A stretch of DNA of 64,000 bases, from assembly GCA_025618425.1 (NCBI GenBank), contig CM046836.1, forward strand, positions 14,651,135-14,715,134. The letters are read 5' to 3'. Shown piece after piece: positions 25,241 through 36,900 of this stretch. Source of the stretch: Heliocidaris tuberculata (Eukaryota > Echinodermata > Echinoidea > Camarodonta > Echinometridae). The position numbers and the translations under genes were made by a program. Within the stretch, counting starts at the first letter, position 1. Every line of letters begins with the position of its first letter. Below the pieces are notes generated by a model. The model was not told the DNA's origin, did no database searches, and was given only the letters and a program-made list of their open reading frames with translations.

Positions 25241-28200
25241 ACTGTAGAGCTGTACATGTACGCTTTGGAGAGGGTGGCTGTGGTGAAGCTGCTGCAGCAT
25301 ATTTCTGTTCTCGGATCTCTGGAGGATGGCAACTGACTGGGATACTGTCGTAATTGATCTACATGTAAAGAAAACATTGAAAACAATAAATAAATAAGTT
25401 TAAAATACTTCAGGCTGCAGGAAATCTTGTAAAGATTATTCCTGTCCATGTAGTAACAATTGTCTTTGTACAATTTGCAGTTTTGCAGCAGACACCTAAA
25501 ATTGTATACTTCACCTTAACTTTATTTTTATGTAAAAAGAAAACAACATCAACTGCCCACCTAATCCCCACGACAAAAACAAAAAAAACAAAAAAATGTT
25601 TGATACTTCAACTTGAGATACAAGTTTAATTGTTAAAAATGGAACTTAAAAAAATTTAATGCACCATTTTAAGTACATTTGTATAAGGATTTAAAAAAAA
25701 ACAAACCTACCTTTTCAGTTCTCCTCTTCCTCCTCCGATAGTGCCTTTTCTGCCTCTTCTTCCTTGCCACATATTTATTGTGACTTGCGGGCAAAGGGAC
25801 ACTTGTAGTTGAGGTGTTGCATTGGGATACATGTAGAGTGTAGTTCACATTGACGTATGGAATCAGTACACCAGTTCGAAATTCCGGATGGTGCCTGCCT
25901 GGAGGCAACTGTGGCTGTGGTTTAGGCTTCACATAATTAGCTGGAGTACAAAAACCATCCTCAAAAAAACTTGGCCCCAGCCTCCAACGTGGAGACCTAT
26001 GGTGACATGTGCGTTTAGATGAATTATATACCCTGTAGTTTTGTAAAGACTTTTCGCTAGGCTTGCATTTCCTTTTTTTGGCAGGTTTCGGGGTGTACAA
26101 TTTCTTAAGTTCTGGTGGTATCCAGACTTTCTCATTTGTCGATGGATGAGTACATGTAGAAGATGGATACAATTGTCCTTGAAGGAATGAATTAAAACAC
26201 AATGAAAGTTGCTCGCTGCCCTCTGAATTTAGATGAAGTCCATCTTTAAAAAACAAGGAATCATCAGTAATAAAATGTCTATCAAAATTGCAAAATGAAC
26301 AGTCTGGAAGTTTGTGAGTAAGTTGTTCAAGGTTCTCATTATATATTAAACTGTGTTCATATAGGAACTCGTCATCCCATCGAGGTAATATAGCTGAAAA
26401 AATAACATGAGCTGAGCGAAAAAGTTCCCTCGCACTATTATATAACTTTACAAAATCTTTGGAGTCCTTTTCCCAGAAACCGTTCTGTAGATTATTAGTT
26501 CCAACGTGAATCAAAACAAATTTCACTGACGAGTCAAAACCAGTATGAAAACAATCCAGCAAACGGGTCCTTAGTGTAGAAACAGTAGATCCAGGAAAAC
26601 AAAGTTTTTCCGAAGAAAAGTTTTCAATATCCAAATTGCAATTTCTAATAATTGAGTCCCCCAAAAGAAGTATATCGCAGCCTAACGGCAGCCGACGTAC
26701 AAATCTGTATGCAGGAGAGACAAAAAGAAAAAAAAAATATGACAACATGCAGACACTGATACATTGTATGGAAATCATCTCAAGTCAGTGGTAAGCTTGC
26801 ACTTTAAAGTTAAGTTACCACTTAGGCTAGACCGAAAAATCAGTCTATTTCGGTCAGGATATGTTCCGCTGAGACTTCGTCTAGCTTCACGGATTCCCTC
26901 CCTACATAGACCGAAGTCTCCCATATGTCCGCCTGCAGTGGGATTTCCTGACGTCTAAAATAACGGTGGATATTATCAAATACTAACTAAAATACTGAAA
27001 ATGATGTCTAAATAGAGCAGGATTATCAGCTTTTCCATATTTCTAACATTTCAGTGAAATTTTCAACGAAAATCGTGGCAATGTACGGCTCATCGATATG
27101 CTTCCTCGGCCAATGCGAGCATTAGCCAAATGTTGCAAGCGCCCCGCCGTAAGTGTTGGCAGCCGTTGGGTGCACTCTTTGACTATCGCTCGCACGAGGA
27201 AGCCTATCGATGAGCTGTGCATTGCTATGATTTTCCATGAAAATTTCACCGAAATCTTAGAAATAGGCCTATGGAAAAGCTGGTAAGCTCACTGTATTTA
27301 TAAGATAACAATTTTATTATTTTGGCATGTATTTTATAATGTCCAACATTAATTTTGTTGTAATCGTGTAGGGTGACGTGAGGCCTGTTACGGACACTTT
27401 AAGGGCACAGACTAGTTCCCGTAGCCTCTTGGACCTCGGATGCTATTTTCTTGGCTGACAATTTGCGATTTTTCATAGCCAACTGTCTTATGTATCTGTC
27501 TGTCCTGACTGTTGTCTTCGCCTTCCTTCCACGTCCTGGTGTATTGACGACAGTGGCTGTCTTTCTGTACTTTTGGATGATGTACTGGACAGTTGTGTGC
27601 ACCAGGTCCAGTCTGGAAGCAACTTTACGCACAGAAAGTCCCTGTTTATAGAAGGATATCACCTTCTCTCTCAATGCTGTGGATATTTCACGAGTTTTCA
27701 CCATGTTGCAAGCTTTACATCCCCCATACAACCTCTTCAAACCAATGAAGACAGCAGAATGCCACATGGTAAGCCAAGCCCAGTTCAGCATTCTCACCAC
27801 CTTGTTGATTATGTAATACCCAGCTCTGTCTATGGTTGTATATACCATTGAATTTCATGGCATTAACATAGGGAACTTCGTACAATGAATACATGCAATG
27901 TTATTCAAATTAGTTCTGTTGCTAGGCATTTTAAGCAGGTGTCTTCACCAGCCAAAACAAGTGTACAAATATTTTTTGGGCATTGAAAAATGAAAATAAG
28001 AGCCTGAGAACTTAAGGACTGACAGAACTGCAGGGATTTGGGGTTCATGTGATAGAGGCATGACCTACCTTATAATATCAATGGGAATTCAAATTCTTCC
28101 CCCCTATCATTTTTTTTACTTAAATTTTTTCAAAGTGTACAAATAATTTTTGGGGACACTGTACCTATGTCAGATTTTCTGGGCAAAGTGTCGCCCATTT

Positions 28201-28935
28201 CTACACGTACCAGTACGTGCATGGAGTAGACTAGTCTAATTTTATTTGGGACGCCCCAATTCAGATGGGATAAAAGAAAGGGGGAAAAAATGTGTATTTG
28301 TTGTGATTAATTTTAAAATTACAAAAGGGTATTATCTTATCTAGAAAAGTATACCACTACACCGGGGAAACTGCAATAGAAAAGAAAATCTAGGAAAAAT
28401 GGATGCTAAATTTTGAAAAAGACGCATGAATGAATGCCCTATGTACGGCCAGCTATACTATGTGCGCGCTTTCGCACCGTGACGACGTCAAAATCCATTG
28501 TGCAGATATTCTAGTATAGACCTACGATCGTTGGGAGAATATTTGTCCTAGCGCGCCAAGCAAGCTTTAGGTCCAACATAGAACTCATTAGAATATCAAG
28601 ATCAACTTATTATTATTAGATCAGTCAATACTCTTTTCTTTAAATTTCCACTGTTTATAGCTACATCTTAACTTAAAGTAGGTCTCGGTCTTCTTACAGT
28701 AGAATCGACTGATGCGTATTTTACATGCATTAAACAATGACAGGCCCGCAAAGGATGTAAGGCCTACTACTACATACCGCAGTTGGCCTGGGCCTAAAAG
28801 CCCTAATACTACATTTTCATTGATTTGTAATAATATATCTTACCGTAGTCTTATACTGCCATCATCAAGCCTCTCAAGTTGTGTGGCAACCAGCCACACA
28901 CCCGTCAAGGGATCCACAGCTTGAAGTGTCCTCAT
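25197..28935 (-). CDS. SGNH-hydrolase-like gene, three exons
   Basis: Exon 1 (28935-28844) starts MRTLQAVDPLTGVWL and ends at a strong donor, ACG|GTAAGA, in phase 2. Exon 2 (26704-25711) follows the acceptor CCTGCATACAG. It supplies the one base needed to keep the frame and encodes the SGNH core: LLLGDSIIRN (nucleophile Ser), LIHVGTNNL (Asn of block III), ILPRWD, and FFKDGLHLNSEG (Asp-x-x-His). A basic tail, KKRQKRHYRRRKRRTEK, ends at AAAAG|GTAGGT in phase 0. Exon 3 (25358-25197) follows TTTACATGTAG and ends in TGA. The spliced protein is about 415 residues, with all four catalytic-type residues present. SGNH modules of this kind occur in esterases and are common in invertebrate mobile-element proteins; the substrate is unknown. 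The last exon merges into the tandem array at 23.1-25.2 kb. Exon 1 is the least certain part. Confidence 0.6.
27026..27282. repeat. Palindromic foldback element
   Basis: TCAGCTTTTCCAT...CAGTGAAATTTTC (left) is matched in inverse by GAAAATTTCACCG...ATGGAAAAGCTG (right). Arms are about 110 bases with roughly 85% agreement by eye, around a GC-rich centre. It lies in intron 1 of the SGNH-like gene. No target duplication could be fixed, so whether it is a MITE is open. Confidence 0.6.
27399..27704 (-). pseudogene. Truncated Tc1-like transposase (N-terminal helix-turn-helix part)
   Basis: The frame starts at MVKTREISTALREKVI and shows the paired-type DNA-binding region: SVRKVASRLDLVHTTVQYI, then the GRPR-like linker TPGRGRKAKTT, then RKLSAKKIASEVQEATGTS. 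It stops after about 100 residues where a family member would have about 340, so the catalytic domain is gone. The ATG at 27704 is chosen because VKTREIS is the usual start in this family. It lies in intron 1 of the SGNH-like gene. Confidence 0.8.
27399..28161. mobile_element. 5' half of a Tc1-like element with an IR/DR end
   Basis: The outer end is GGGGACACTG at 28152-28161 followed by TA. The terminal direct-repeat site GTGTACAAATAATTTTTGGG (28135-28154) recurs inward as GTGTACAAATATTTTTTGGG (27961-27980), about 175 bases apart. Two repeat sites per end is the IR/DR arrangement seen in Sleeping Beauty-type Tc1 elements. The other end is missing; the element stops near 27399 inside the transposase. 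Confidence 0.75.
28164..28843. other. No independent feature (within the SGNH-gene intron)
   Basis: AT-rich; nothing beyond its position between exon 1 and the Tc1 remnant. Confidence 0.4.
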
Positions 28936-29509
28936 CGCAAATTTCTCGCGAAGTTGACAAGAATTCTGTCTATCAGCATGATATGCAGCGCTAGCGCGCA
29001 ACGCAAAGATAATCGAAGTTGGCTAGTGTACATGTACGTACGTGTACGCTAGCGCAAGCTAGGCAGCGCAGCGCGCAGGTACTTCTATTAATCAAATCAT
29101 ATGCATGCAATCTATGCATATAATATAATAATTCAACACGCGCGGCGCGTGCTGACATGACTCGACCGCGGAATTAAATTAGCTAAGTGATTAGTCATTC
29201 ATTAGTTTGACGTCATAAAAGTTGACAGGCAAAATATGACGCATAGATCGAAATTTTAAACTTTCTTAGTAAACTAGATTGTTGAGAAATTGGAAGAAAG
29301 GGTGAAAATATATTTTCACTGAAACGATTATATAGAAAGTTAGAGAGCAATTTTCTTGTCCTTTTTGAGACAGAAAAATGATGAGGAATTGATAATTCAA
29401 ATGTCAAATGAGTTTAAAGGGTCTCTGAGGTCAAAAAAAATAATTTGTATACAGTTAGAATGTATAAAATTAACCCCAAATAACTTTACCCGGCATTCTA
29501 CAGGTTAGC
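28936..29509. other. Upstream region of the SGNH-like gene; no clear promoter
   Basis: A GC-rich, CpG-containing stretch (about 28985-29165, with repeated GCGC and CTAGCGC words) lies just 5' of exon 1 and could be its promoter region. No TATA box was seen. The rest is AT-rich and featureless. Confidence 0.3.
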
Positions 29510-30945
29510 GGTTAAGGAGTTTGAAGAGAATAAAGGACAGCGTGAACGAACGACGAATCGAAAATCGAATCGAAAAAATTGATTTGGCGCTTAACTTAGG
29601 AATAATATACAACCCAAATAAAATATAAAATGAATGAAGTATACAACGCAAAATGTTTTTATCGAATAGAAAATTTGTTCGGCGCATAAATTACAAAGAA
29701 TCTACAGACCAAGCGAAACAATAAATAAATTAGAACTAAGACGCAAAATATATTTATCAAATCGAAAATTGATTTGGCGCTCAACATAGGAATAATATAC
29801 AACCCAAATAAAATATGAAAAGAATAAAGGACCAACGCAAAATGTTTTTTTATCAATAGAAATTGATTTGGCACGTAGCTAATGAGTAATGTACAATCCT
29901 AATAAAACATAAAATGGATGAAGTAACGCAAAATGTTTATATCGAATAGAAAATTGGTTCGGCGCATAAATTACAAAGAATCTACAGACCAAATGAAACA
30001 ACAAATAAATTAGAACTAAGACGCAAAATACATTTATCGAATCGAAAATTGATTTGGCGCTTAACTTATGAATAATATACAACCCAAATTAAATATAAAA
30101 TGAATGAAGTATACAACGCAAAATGTTTTTATCGAATAGAAAATTGGTTCGGCGCATAAATTACAAAGAATCTACAGACCAAAAGAAACAACAAATAAAT
30201 TAGAACTATGACGCAAGATACATTTATCGAATCAAAAATTGATTTTGCGCTTAACTTAGGAATAATATACAACCCAAATGAAATATGAAATGAATGAAGT
30301 ATAAAACGCAAAATGTTTTTATCGAAATGAAAAATATTAAGTTGGTGCCTAATTTATAGAGAATCTACAAACCAAATAAAACAACAAATGAATTAAGTAT
30401 TCAACACAAAACGTTTATGTCGAATATAACATTGGTTTGGCGCATAAATTACAAAGAATTTACAGACCAAATGAAACAACAAACAAATTAGAACTATGAC
30501 GCAAGATACATTTATCGAATCAAAAATTGATTTGGCGCTTAACTTAGGAATAATATACAACCCAAATAAAATATGAAATGAATGAAGTATACAACGCAAA
30601 ATGTTTTTTTTTTTTTTTTTTTTTTATCGAATTCGAAATTGAACTGGAAAATGATTTGGCGCGTAACTTACGAATAATATACAACCCAAATAAAACATCA
30701 AATGGATGAAGTATACAACGCAAACTGTTTTTATCGAACTGAGAATTCAGTTGCCGCTTAATTTATGGAGACTCTACAACCCAAACAAAACAACAGATGA
30801 ATCAAGTATTCAATGCAAAACGTTTAAATCGAATAGAAAATTGGTTTGGCGCATAAATTACAAAGAATCTACAGACCAAATGAAACAACAAATAAATTAG
30901 AACTAAGTCGCAAAATTCATTTATCGAATCGAAAATTGAAAGTGA
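29510..30945. repeat. AT-rich satellite, about 190-bp dimeric unit
   Basis: Blocks headed by CGCAAAATGTTTTTATCGAA recur near 29648, 29930, 30117, 30307, 30596 and 30719. Each block contains GGCGCATAAATTACAAAGAA and ATCTACAGACCAAATGAAAC. It is followed by a related half-unit with GATTTGGCGCTTAACTTAGG and AATAATATACAACCCAAAT. The two halves of about 95 bp share the ATCGAAT...AAATTG.TTGGCGC core, so the unit is an ancient dimer. Copies are imperfect. It is non-coding despite several open frames of 60-70 codons. Confidence 0.8.
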
Positions 30946-32530
30946 AGACGTTCCTGAATCGATATATCGTTAGGTGAGCTATCGTGATCGATCGACTAGT
31001 CTTTGCTCAAGTCTTATTTATATTAATTTTTGGGGGTATTTTATTTTCAAAAATCAATATCTCCTGTATCCTGTCACCGTTGAATGTCGTGTTAAGTTTT
31101 CTGGGGTTGATTTTGTGTAAGCTAACTATACACAAATTATTTTTTCAGGCCTCAGGTACCCTTTAATTATCATAGTATAGAGTGCGTTTCAGGAAAAAAA
31201 AAATAAAGTAATCATACTTATAATAAATTCGGACTAAACATTATTTTGCTTACCAGCAATACAATTAATATCTAAAAGTACGGGCCTCTATTCTCGAAAG
31301 TGGCCTAAGTTAAAGGGATTCGGTAATTTTCTGGAGGCTTGATTTCATAAATTGTTGAATTTTGATATCTGTCTTGCATAATGATGTTCAGAAGGATGAA
31401 TACATATCCAGGCATAGAAAGGTTTTCAAATATATAATGCTATTATTAAGATATCTATGACTGAATACTCCCATTTACGAAAGCGTATGGCCATACGCTT
31501 TAGTCTAACATTGAGTCTTTGGGAGAAAATGAGTCTGGCATTTCCGGTCACTTACATTTGTTTACTTCTGTGAAGCACATGATGATTTTGAAATGCTTTT
31601 TTTCTTGGGCTTCATTTTTACACCATATTACATACACTGATAGGCTAGCATGTAAGGCCAGGCAGCTCAGATTTTATCAAGCCTCTACAAAGTTACCAAA
31701 TTACTTTAAGCCTGGTTCACTCATTTTCAGTCACTGTGAATCAATCATTGCTACGTAAATTGTATCCAAACTTCTTCTAAATCAAGGAATAATTTTTTAA
31801 ACAATATGGAGTAGATGCTGTTGAGCCAACCATAAAAAAAAATCAGCACTGCTTATATTGTGGCACACATGAAACCAAACAATGGAGAATTTGAACTCCT
31901 CTGTAACTAATTCAAATATATTCTGCAATATCTTAAAATATACAAGTATGTATGGTTTTTACATGAATGAGGGTGACATGTGTCCAATAAAATCATTTAT
32001 CATTGTCATGGTCATGGCGCGCATTTGATTTGAATCTTATTTTTATTTAAGGCTATTCTGTTGCGGATAAGTAGTAAGTAGCTGTAACATTTAAAAGTAT
32101 CAAAAACAAACACATTTAATGTAATCTACTCGTATGCTACTCGTATGCTTCTCGTATGCTACCCGTCTACTCGTATGCTACTCGTCTACTCGTATATACC
32201 AGCACTATCCGTATATATACACATGTACTCTGTGCTCATTTTCTCAGAATTAAAGTTATTAACGTTACGCCAATTCAAAGCATAGACTCAAAGTTGCATC
32301 ATTTAAACCATGAAACTCCTCAAAGTAGATGCAGCCATACCTTGTTTTAGGTTTTCAGAGTTATGTACTACTGTACACCATTGTCTCGAACATTTCGTGT
32401 AAAGTAGCAGTTGATTTACCTGTACTTTTACACCAGTATTACCAATCCACTATGTACTCGACTTGTAATGCCTTTCTTTGATTTCTCTCATATACGATCC
32501 ATCATCTTTCACTTAATAAAACTAGAATAT
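30946..32530. other. No gene recognised
   Basis: AT-rich. A small cluster of CTCGTATGCTA repeats lies at about 32128-32195. Nothing coding was found. Confidence 0.4.
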
Positions 32531-32539
32531 CACTGAAGG

Positions 32540-32870
32540 TAATTAATACCCCCGCCCCAATCTGTGTGCCAAATTTCCTGAGCATTGCTCGAAAAATGAG
32601 GAAGTGGTTTGATGTGCAATATTTTCCTGTTTCATTGCCATATGTCGTTACCATGGTAACACAGTTTGCCACACATTGAAGCAATATGTCTTGCGCATCT
32701 TCATCCCAAGACAAATGTGTGTGCCAAATTTCATGAGCATTGCTCGAAAAAAGGAGGAAGTAGTTCCATGCGCAAGATTTGCAACGGACCGACCGCCCGA
32801 CCGCCTGCCCGACCGCCTGCCCGACCGCCCGCCCGATTCCTATATACCCCCTTCAAACTTCAAAATAAAT
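32540..32870 (+). repeat. Dispersed repeat ending in a GACCGCCC tract
   Basis: GTGCCAAATTTCATGAGCAT and GCTCGAAAAAAGGAGGAAGT (about 32720-32765) repeat a slightly different copy about 155 bases earlier. They lead into a tandem GACCGCCTGCCC tract (about 32785-32845). Sequences of the type 'CCAAATTTCATGAGCAT...GGACCGACCGAC' are a common dispersed repeat of invertebrate genomes. Confidence 0.55.
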
Positions 32871-33983
32871 AACAGGGTTGTATATTAGTATGTACACTTA
32901 ATTTAAAACACAGGTTTTAAAAAAAAACTACCTCAACTGCATAACTATATTCAGTTGACAGCCTTGCTAATTTATTAAGAATCAATAATGGACAAGGTTA
33001 TCACATTGCAAATGCTTATACATGTATGACTACTTGTTCATCTAATAGTGTACAAAAAAGAAAAGTTATAAAACAGGATTCAAGAGGGTAGGAGCTGATA
33101 GCAGGAACTTCAAACGCTCTGTCCCCTTGTTCTGTGGATAAAGCAAACAAAAAGAAGAATATTTGAAAATCACATGTACGCATTATGATTTAAAAGAATA
33201 TTAAACAAAATGAATGTAACTTATCACTGAATATCTTATATAGACTAATACTGAATAAAATATGAAATAAGTTTTCCTTATATCTTCAAAGACATGTACA
33301 CGTAGCCTACATGTACATTGTACCAATGTCAATTATTCTACTTGCGTATCATAATATCATAAACATAGTTGTGAGTACAAAAAACAAATAATATTTCAGT
33401 TTTATTAGAAAATTTACATCTTCATGGTCATAAAAAGAATTAAAACAAGGTTATTTCACACACATATATATGTATGTGAAATGGGCAATTTAATAACTAC
33501 CGTTACAAGGAATAGTTTTTAAATAGATTGTTTGTAGTGACGTAGTTATGCAAATAAAAATACGTGACTTCTGCCATACGTTCCGTCCATTTATAATAGA
33601 CCAAATATCCCATGACCGTTGTAACATACATGTATAGAAATGTATTCACGTTTTTGTTTTTTAACTTTAGCGAAATTTATGGGACGAAATATAGAAATAC
33701 ATGTAACCATGTGTTATCATTAAAAGGAATTACGTTGTCTAGAGTCTGACACGTACATGTACGTTTTTAAGGAAGGATAGAGACTTCAAGTACATGTATG
33801 TCATGAACTTTTTTCTTTAAATATGAAAGACCCTGTACATGTATTTACATGTATGAACATCCAAGGCATTAGGATTATGATAAATAAAAGAAATAACTTG
33901 AGAGGCATATTTCTTTTTTATATCATGCCCTACCATCGATGGAATTGCCCATATGTGTTTTCTTTTCCTGTGATCTATTTTTT
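32871..33983. other. No gene recognised; rich in TACATGTA
   Basis: ACATGTA-type palindromes are dense around 33180-33320 and 33640-33860. No coding feature was found before the 3' end of the Tc1-type gene at 33984. Confidence 0.4.
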
Positions 33984-36900
33984 TTACCAGTGTTTGGTAC
34001 GTCCTCCATGTACTTTGACAACTTCCCAGACAGCTCTACCTACGCAGTTGATGTGCTTCATATAGTCCTGACGTTTGGTGTAGTCGCGCCAGAAAACTTG
34101 TAGGCCTCTCACGAGCTCTTCTTTGGTTCTAGGCTTCCAGTCCTGAAAATAAAAACCAGGAAAATAATCGAATAAGGACTCACATTAAGAACAGAGCCAT
34201 AAAGAGAAAAAAATTCAAATTATTTCTTTGGAAAATAATAAAGTTAGTAATATAAGTTATAAAAAACAAAAGTGTGTGTGTGTGTCTATCCACATAATTT
34301 CGGGCTTCCCCATAATCTCGCTGTAAAATTTAGCAAGGGGAGGGGTGCGGTCTCAATTACCATTAGTCATAATATTTTAAAGGACCTGCCAACCTCCCCC
34401 ACCCCAAGCCAGTATCCAGCATGTTCGCAAAGTATAAACCGGCCGCTTCAAAAGTTTTACTTAAAAAAACAGAAACAAACACAAAAACATGGACGGACTT
34501 TATTTTTTTTATCCAGATCATCAATAGGGGAAAGGGCAGTCCTGTATTATGACATTTCAAGCCAAGTTTGCCACATTTTAAAAAAGATGTTGAGCCGCAA
34601 AAAAAAGTGGGGGGGGGGGGTGGCTGCTTTTGCACCCCCCCCTGGATCTGCCTATGCTGTATACATGTACATGAACAATTGCTACACTACAATATAAGTA
34701 TTTTACCTGCCGCAGATACCGCTTCATGTCATGCCAGACCTTCTCAATGGGATTAAGGTCCGGTGACTCGGCAGGTGTACGCCACCAGTTGATCTGGTTG
34801 TCCATCATATACTGTCTGGCAAGATGACTGTTATGCTTCGGGTCGTTGTCCTGGAGTACACGGTGGTGGTCAGGGAAGTTCTGCCTAATGAAAGGCTTCA
34901 GATACCGATCCATGATTTGAACATACTCTTCTTTCCGAAGAATCCCGTCAAAAATGACTAGCTTCGTGCAGCCTCTAGATGAAATTCCTGCCCAAACATT
35001 CACCTGTAATATTGAAAACAAATAAAGTTTAAATTTTATTGGGTTTAGTTGCATTAAATCACTGCGTACCTGCAGGCGCGTAGCCAGGGGGGGGGGTCGA
35101 TGGGGGCGGTCGCCACCTCCCAAAACGCCAAAGAAAAAAAAAAAAAGCGAGAGTGAAAAAGCGGGGGAAATGAGAGAAAAAAAAGCCTAAAAAGTTGCTA
35201 CGAGCCATTATCTTTCTCTCCAACTTTGCTAAAGCGGCGAAGTTTTCGCGCTTTGCGCGGGAAGGGGAAACTCCTCTTCACTGGCGTAGACAGGGGGGCC
35301 ATGCCTCCCCTTATTCAGCCACACAAAAAAAAAAAAGGCGAGAGCGAAAAAGCGGGGGAGTGAGAGAAAAAGGACTGAAAAGGTGCTACGAGCTGTTATC
35401 TTTCTCTCAAAATTTGCTGAAACGTCAAAGTTTTCGCGCTTCGCGCGGGAAGAGGGAAATAATTCCCCTCTCCCTGCACTCACCCCTGTTTCATACAGTG
35501 AAATGTTGCGTCCAAATAATTGAAAAGCAGTCCGGGCGTCGAACTATAACTTTCCGCCTAAAAAAATTTGTTTGCTACGAGCCGTTATCTTTCTTTCAAA
35601 TAGCTAAAACGTCAGAGCTTTCGCGCTTCGCGCGGGAAGGGGGGAAACTCCCCCTCCCTGCACCCACCCCTGTTACATACAGGGCGTCGAACTAACTTTC
35701 CGCCTAAATAAATGGTGCTACGAGCCGTTATCTTCCTCTCAAATTTGCTCAAACGTCAAAGCTTTCGCGAATCGCGCTGGAGGGGGGGAAACTCCCCCTC
35801 CCTGCACCCACTCCCTGGGCACGCTTTGCCTGCTCATCAGCAATTTCGCACGCTTCGTGCTCACAACCGCCCCCCCCCCCCCCCCCATGAAATCCTGGCT
35901 ACCTGTACACTCGTCGTCTTGGATAAATCGGCCCCCAAACATTGCCAAAGAGGCTGATTTAGCGATTCAGTGATTTAGTGATACAAATCACTGTAGACCT
36001 ATTGAATAAATATAGTTCAGATTTATTATCTTTACATGCAGGCCTACATCTACATGCATGTGGTCATTGAGAAATAATTTAATGTGGGGGGGGGGGGTGT
36101 TCAAATCAATTTTTATTTAAAAACTACTTTGTCCAAGAAGGTTCCGAAAAATGTATCAGAATTACTGATATACATGTATATGAGTAAGATGACAGGGGCC
36201 GCGGAGCGTATTTGAAGGTGGAGGGGGGGGGGTGATTTGATTTCACTCATTAATGACAATTTTCGAACCTTTTTTCCAAGGTTTTACGAAATGTGTCTAG
36301 ATCTACATGTACTCAAAAAATAAGTTCCGCGGCTAATGGATGAAATTTAAAATGTAAAAATGTAAAATTTAGAATTGTCGAGTGACTGAGAATGGAGAAG
36401 GGAGTGGTCCACATATTGTTTATTTTACAAACTTGTAGGGGTAGGTATGTATACTACATGTAGGTCTACATGGTCTAGTAATACATGTATACTGGTATTA
36501 AAAACTGGAAAATCCAGTGTCATTTCTAGCTGCTGTGTTGATCAATACAAACTCGCGAACTTTTATTTACATCGACATGCAGAGATTATGTAAAATTTAC
36601 TACATATCAATGCTGTATTGGGGGCATTATGTCACTACCTATAACAAAGGAATACGATTACTACCCCATTCATACTGCAGCCCAAATTTTGGGCGCTCCA
36701 AAAGCGCTCCAAGAGCACCCAGTGCACTTATAACTTGTGACCACTACATGTAACTGCGTTAGGAACTGTTGCACGTATAGCCTTCTATTATGACGTCATA
36801 ATGGATACGTGAACCAGTTACTCTTAACATTATGATGTCAGCCTGTAAACAAAGGAATACGACTACTACGTCACCGAGTTTACACCGCCCTAAATCCCTG

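Noticed and set aside
22965..25473. Long minus-strand frames (up to 274 codons) such as GAYALNTALGGYFNHQPRPP repeats
   Set aside because: They lie in the 164/168-bp array, whose period is not a multiple of three; the frame changes between copies, and openness follows from the unit lacking stops.
35195..35957. Frames of 80-166 codons (KRCYELLSFSQNLLKRQSF type), also at 39591-40743
   Set aside because: The same peptide recurs unit by unit in tandem repeats of the hAT-like elements; no motif, start or splice context.
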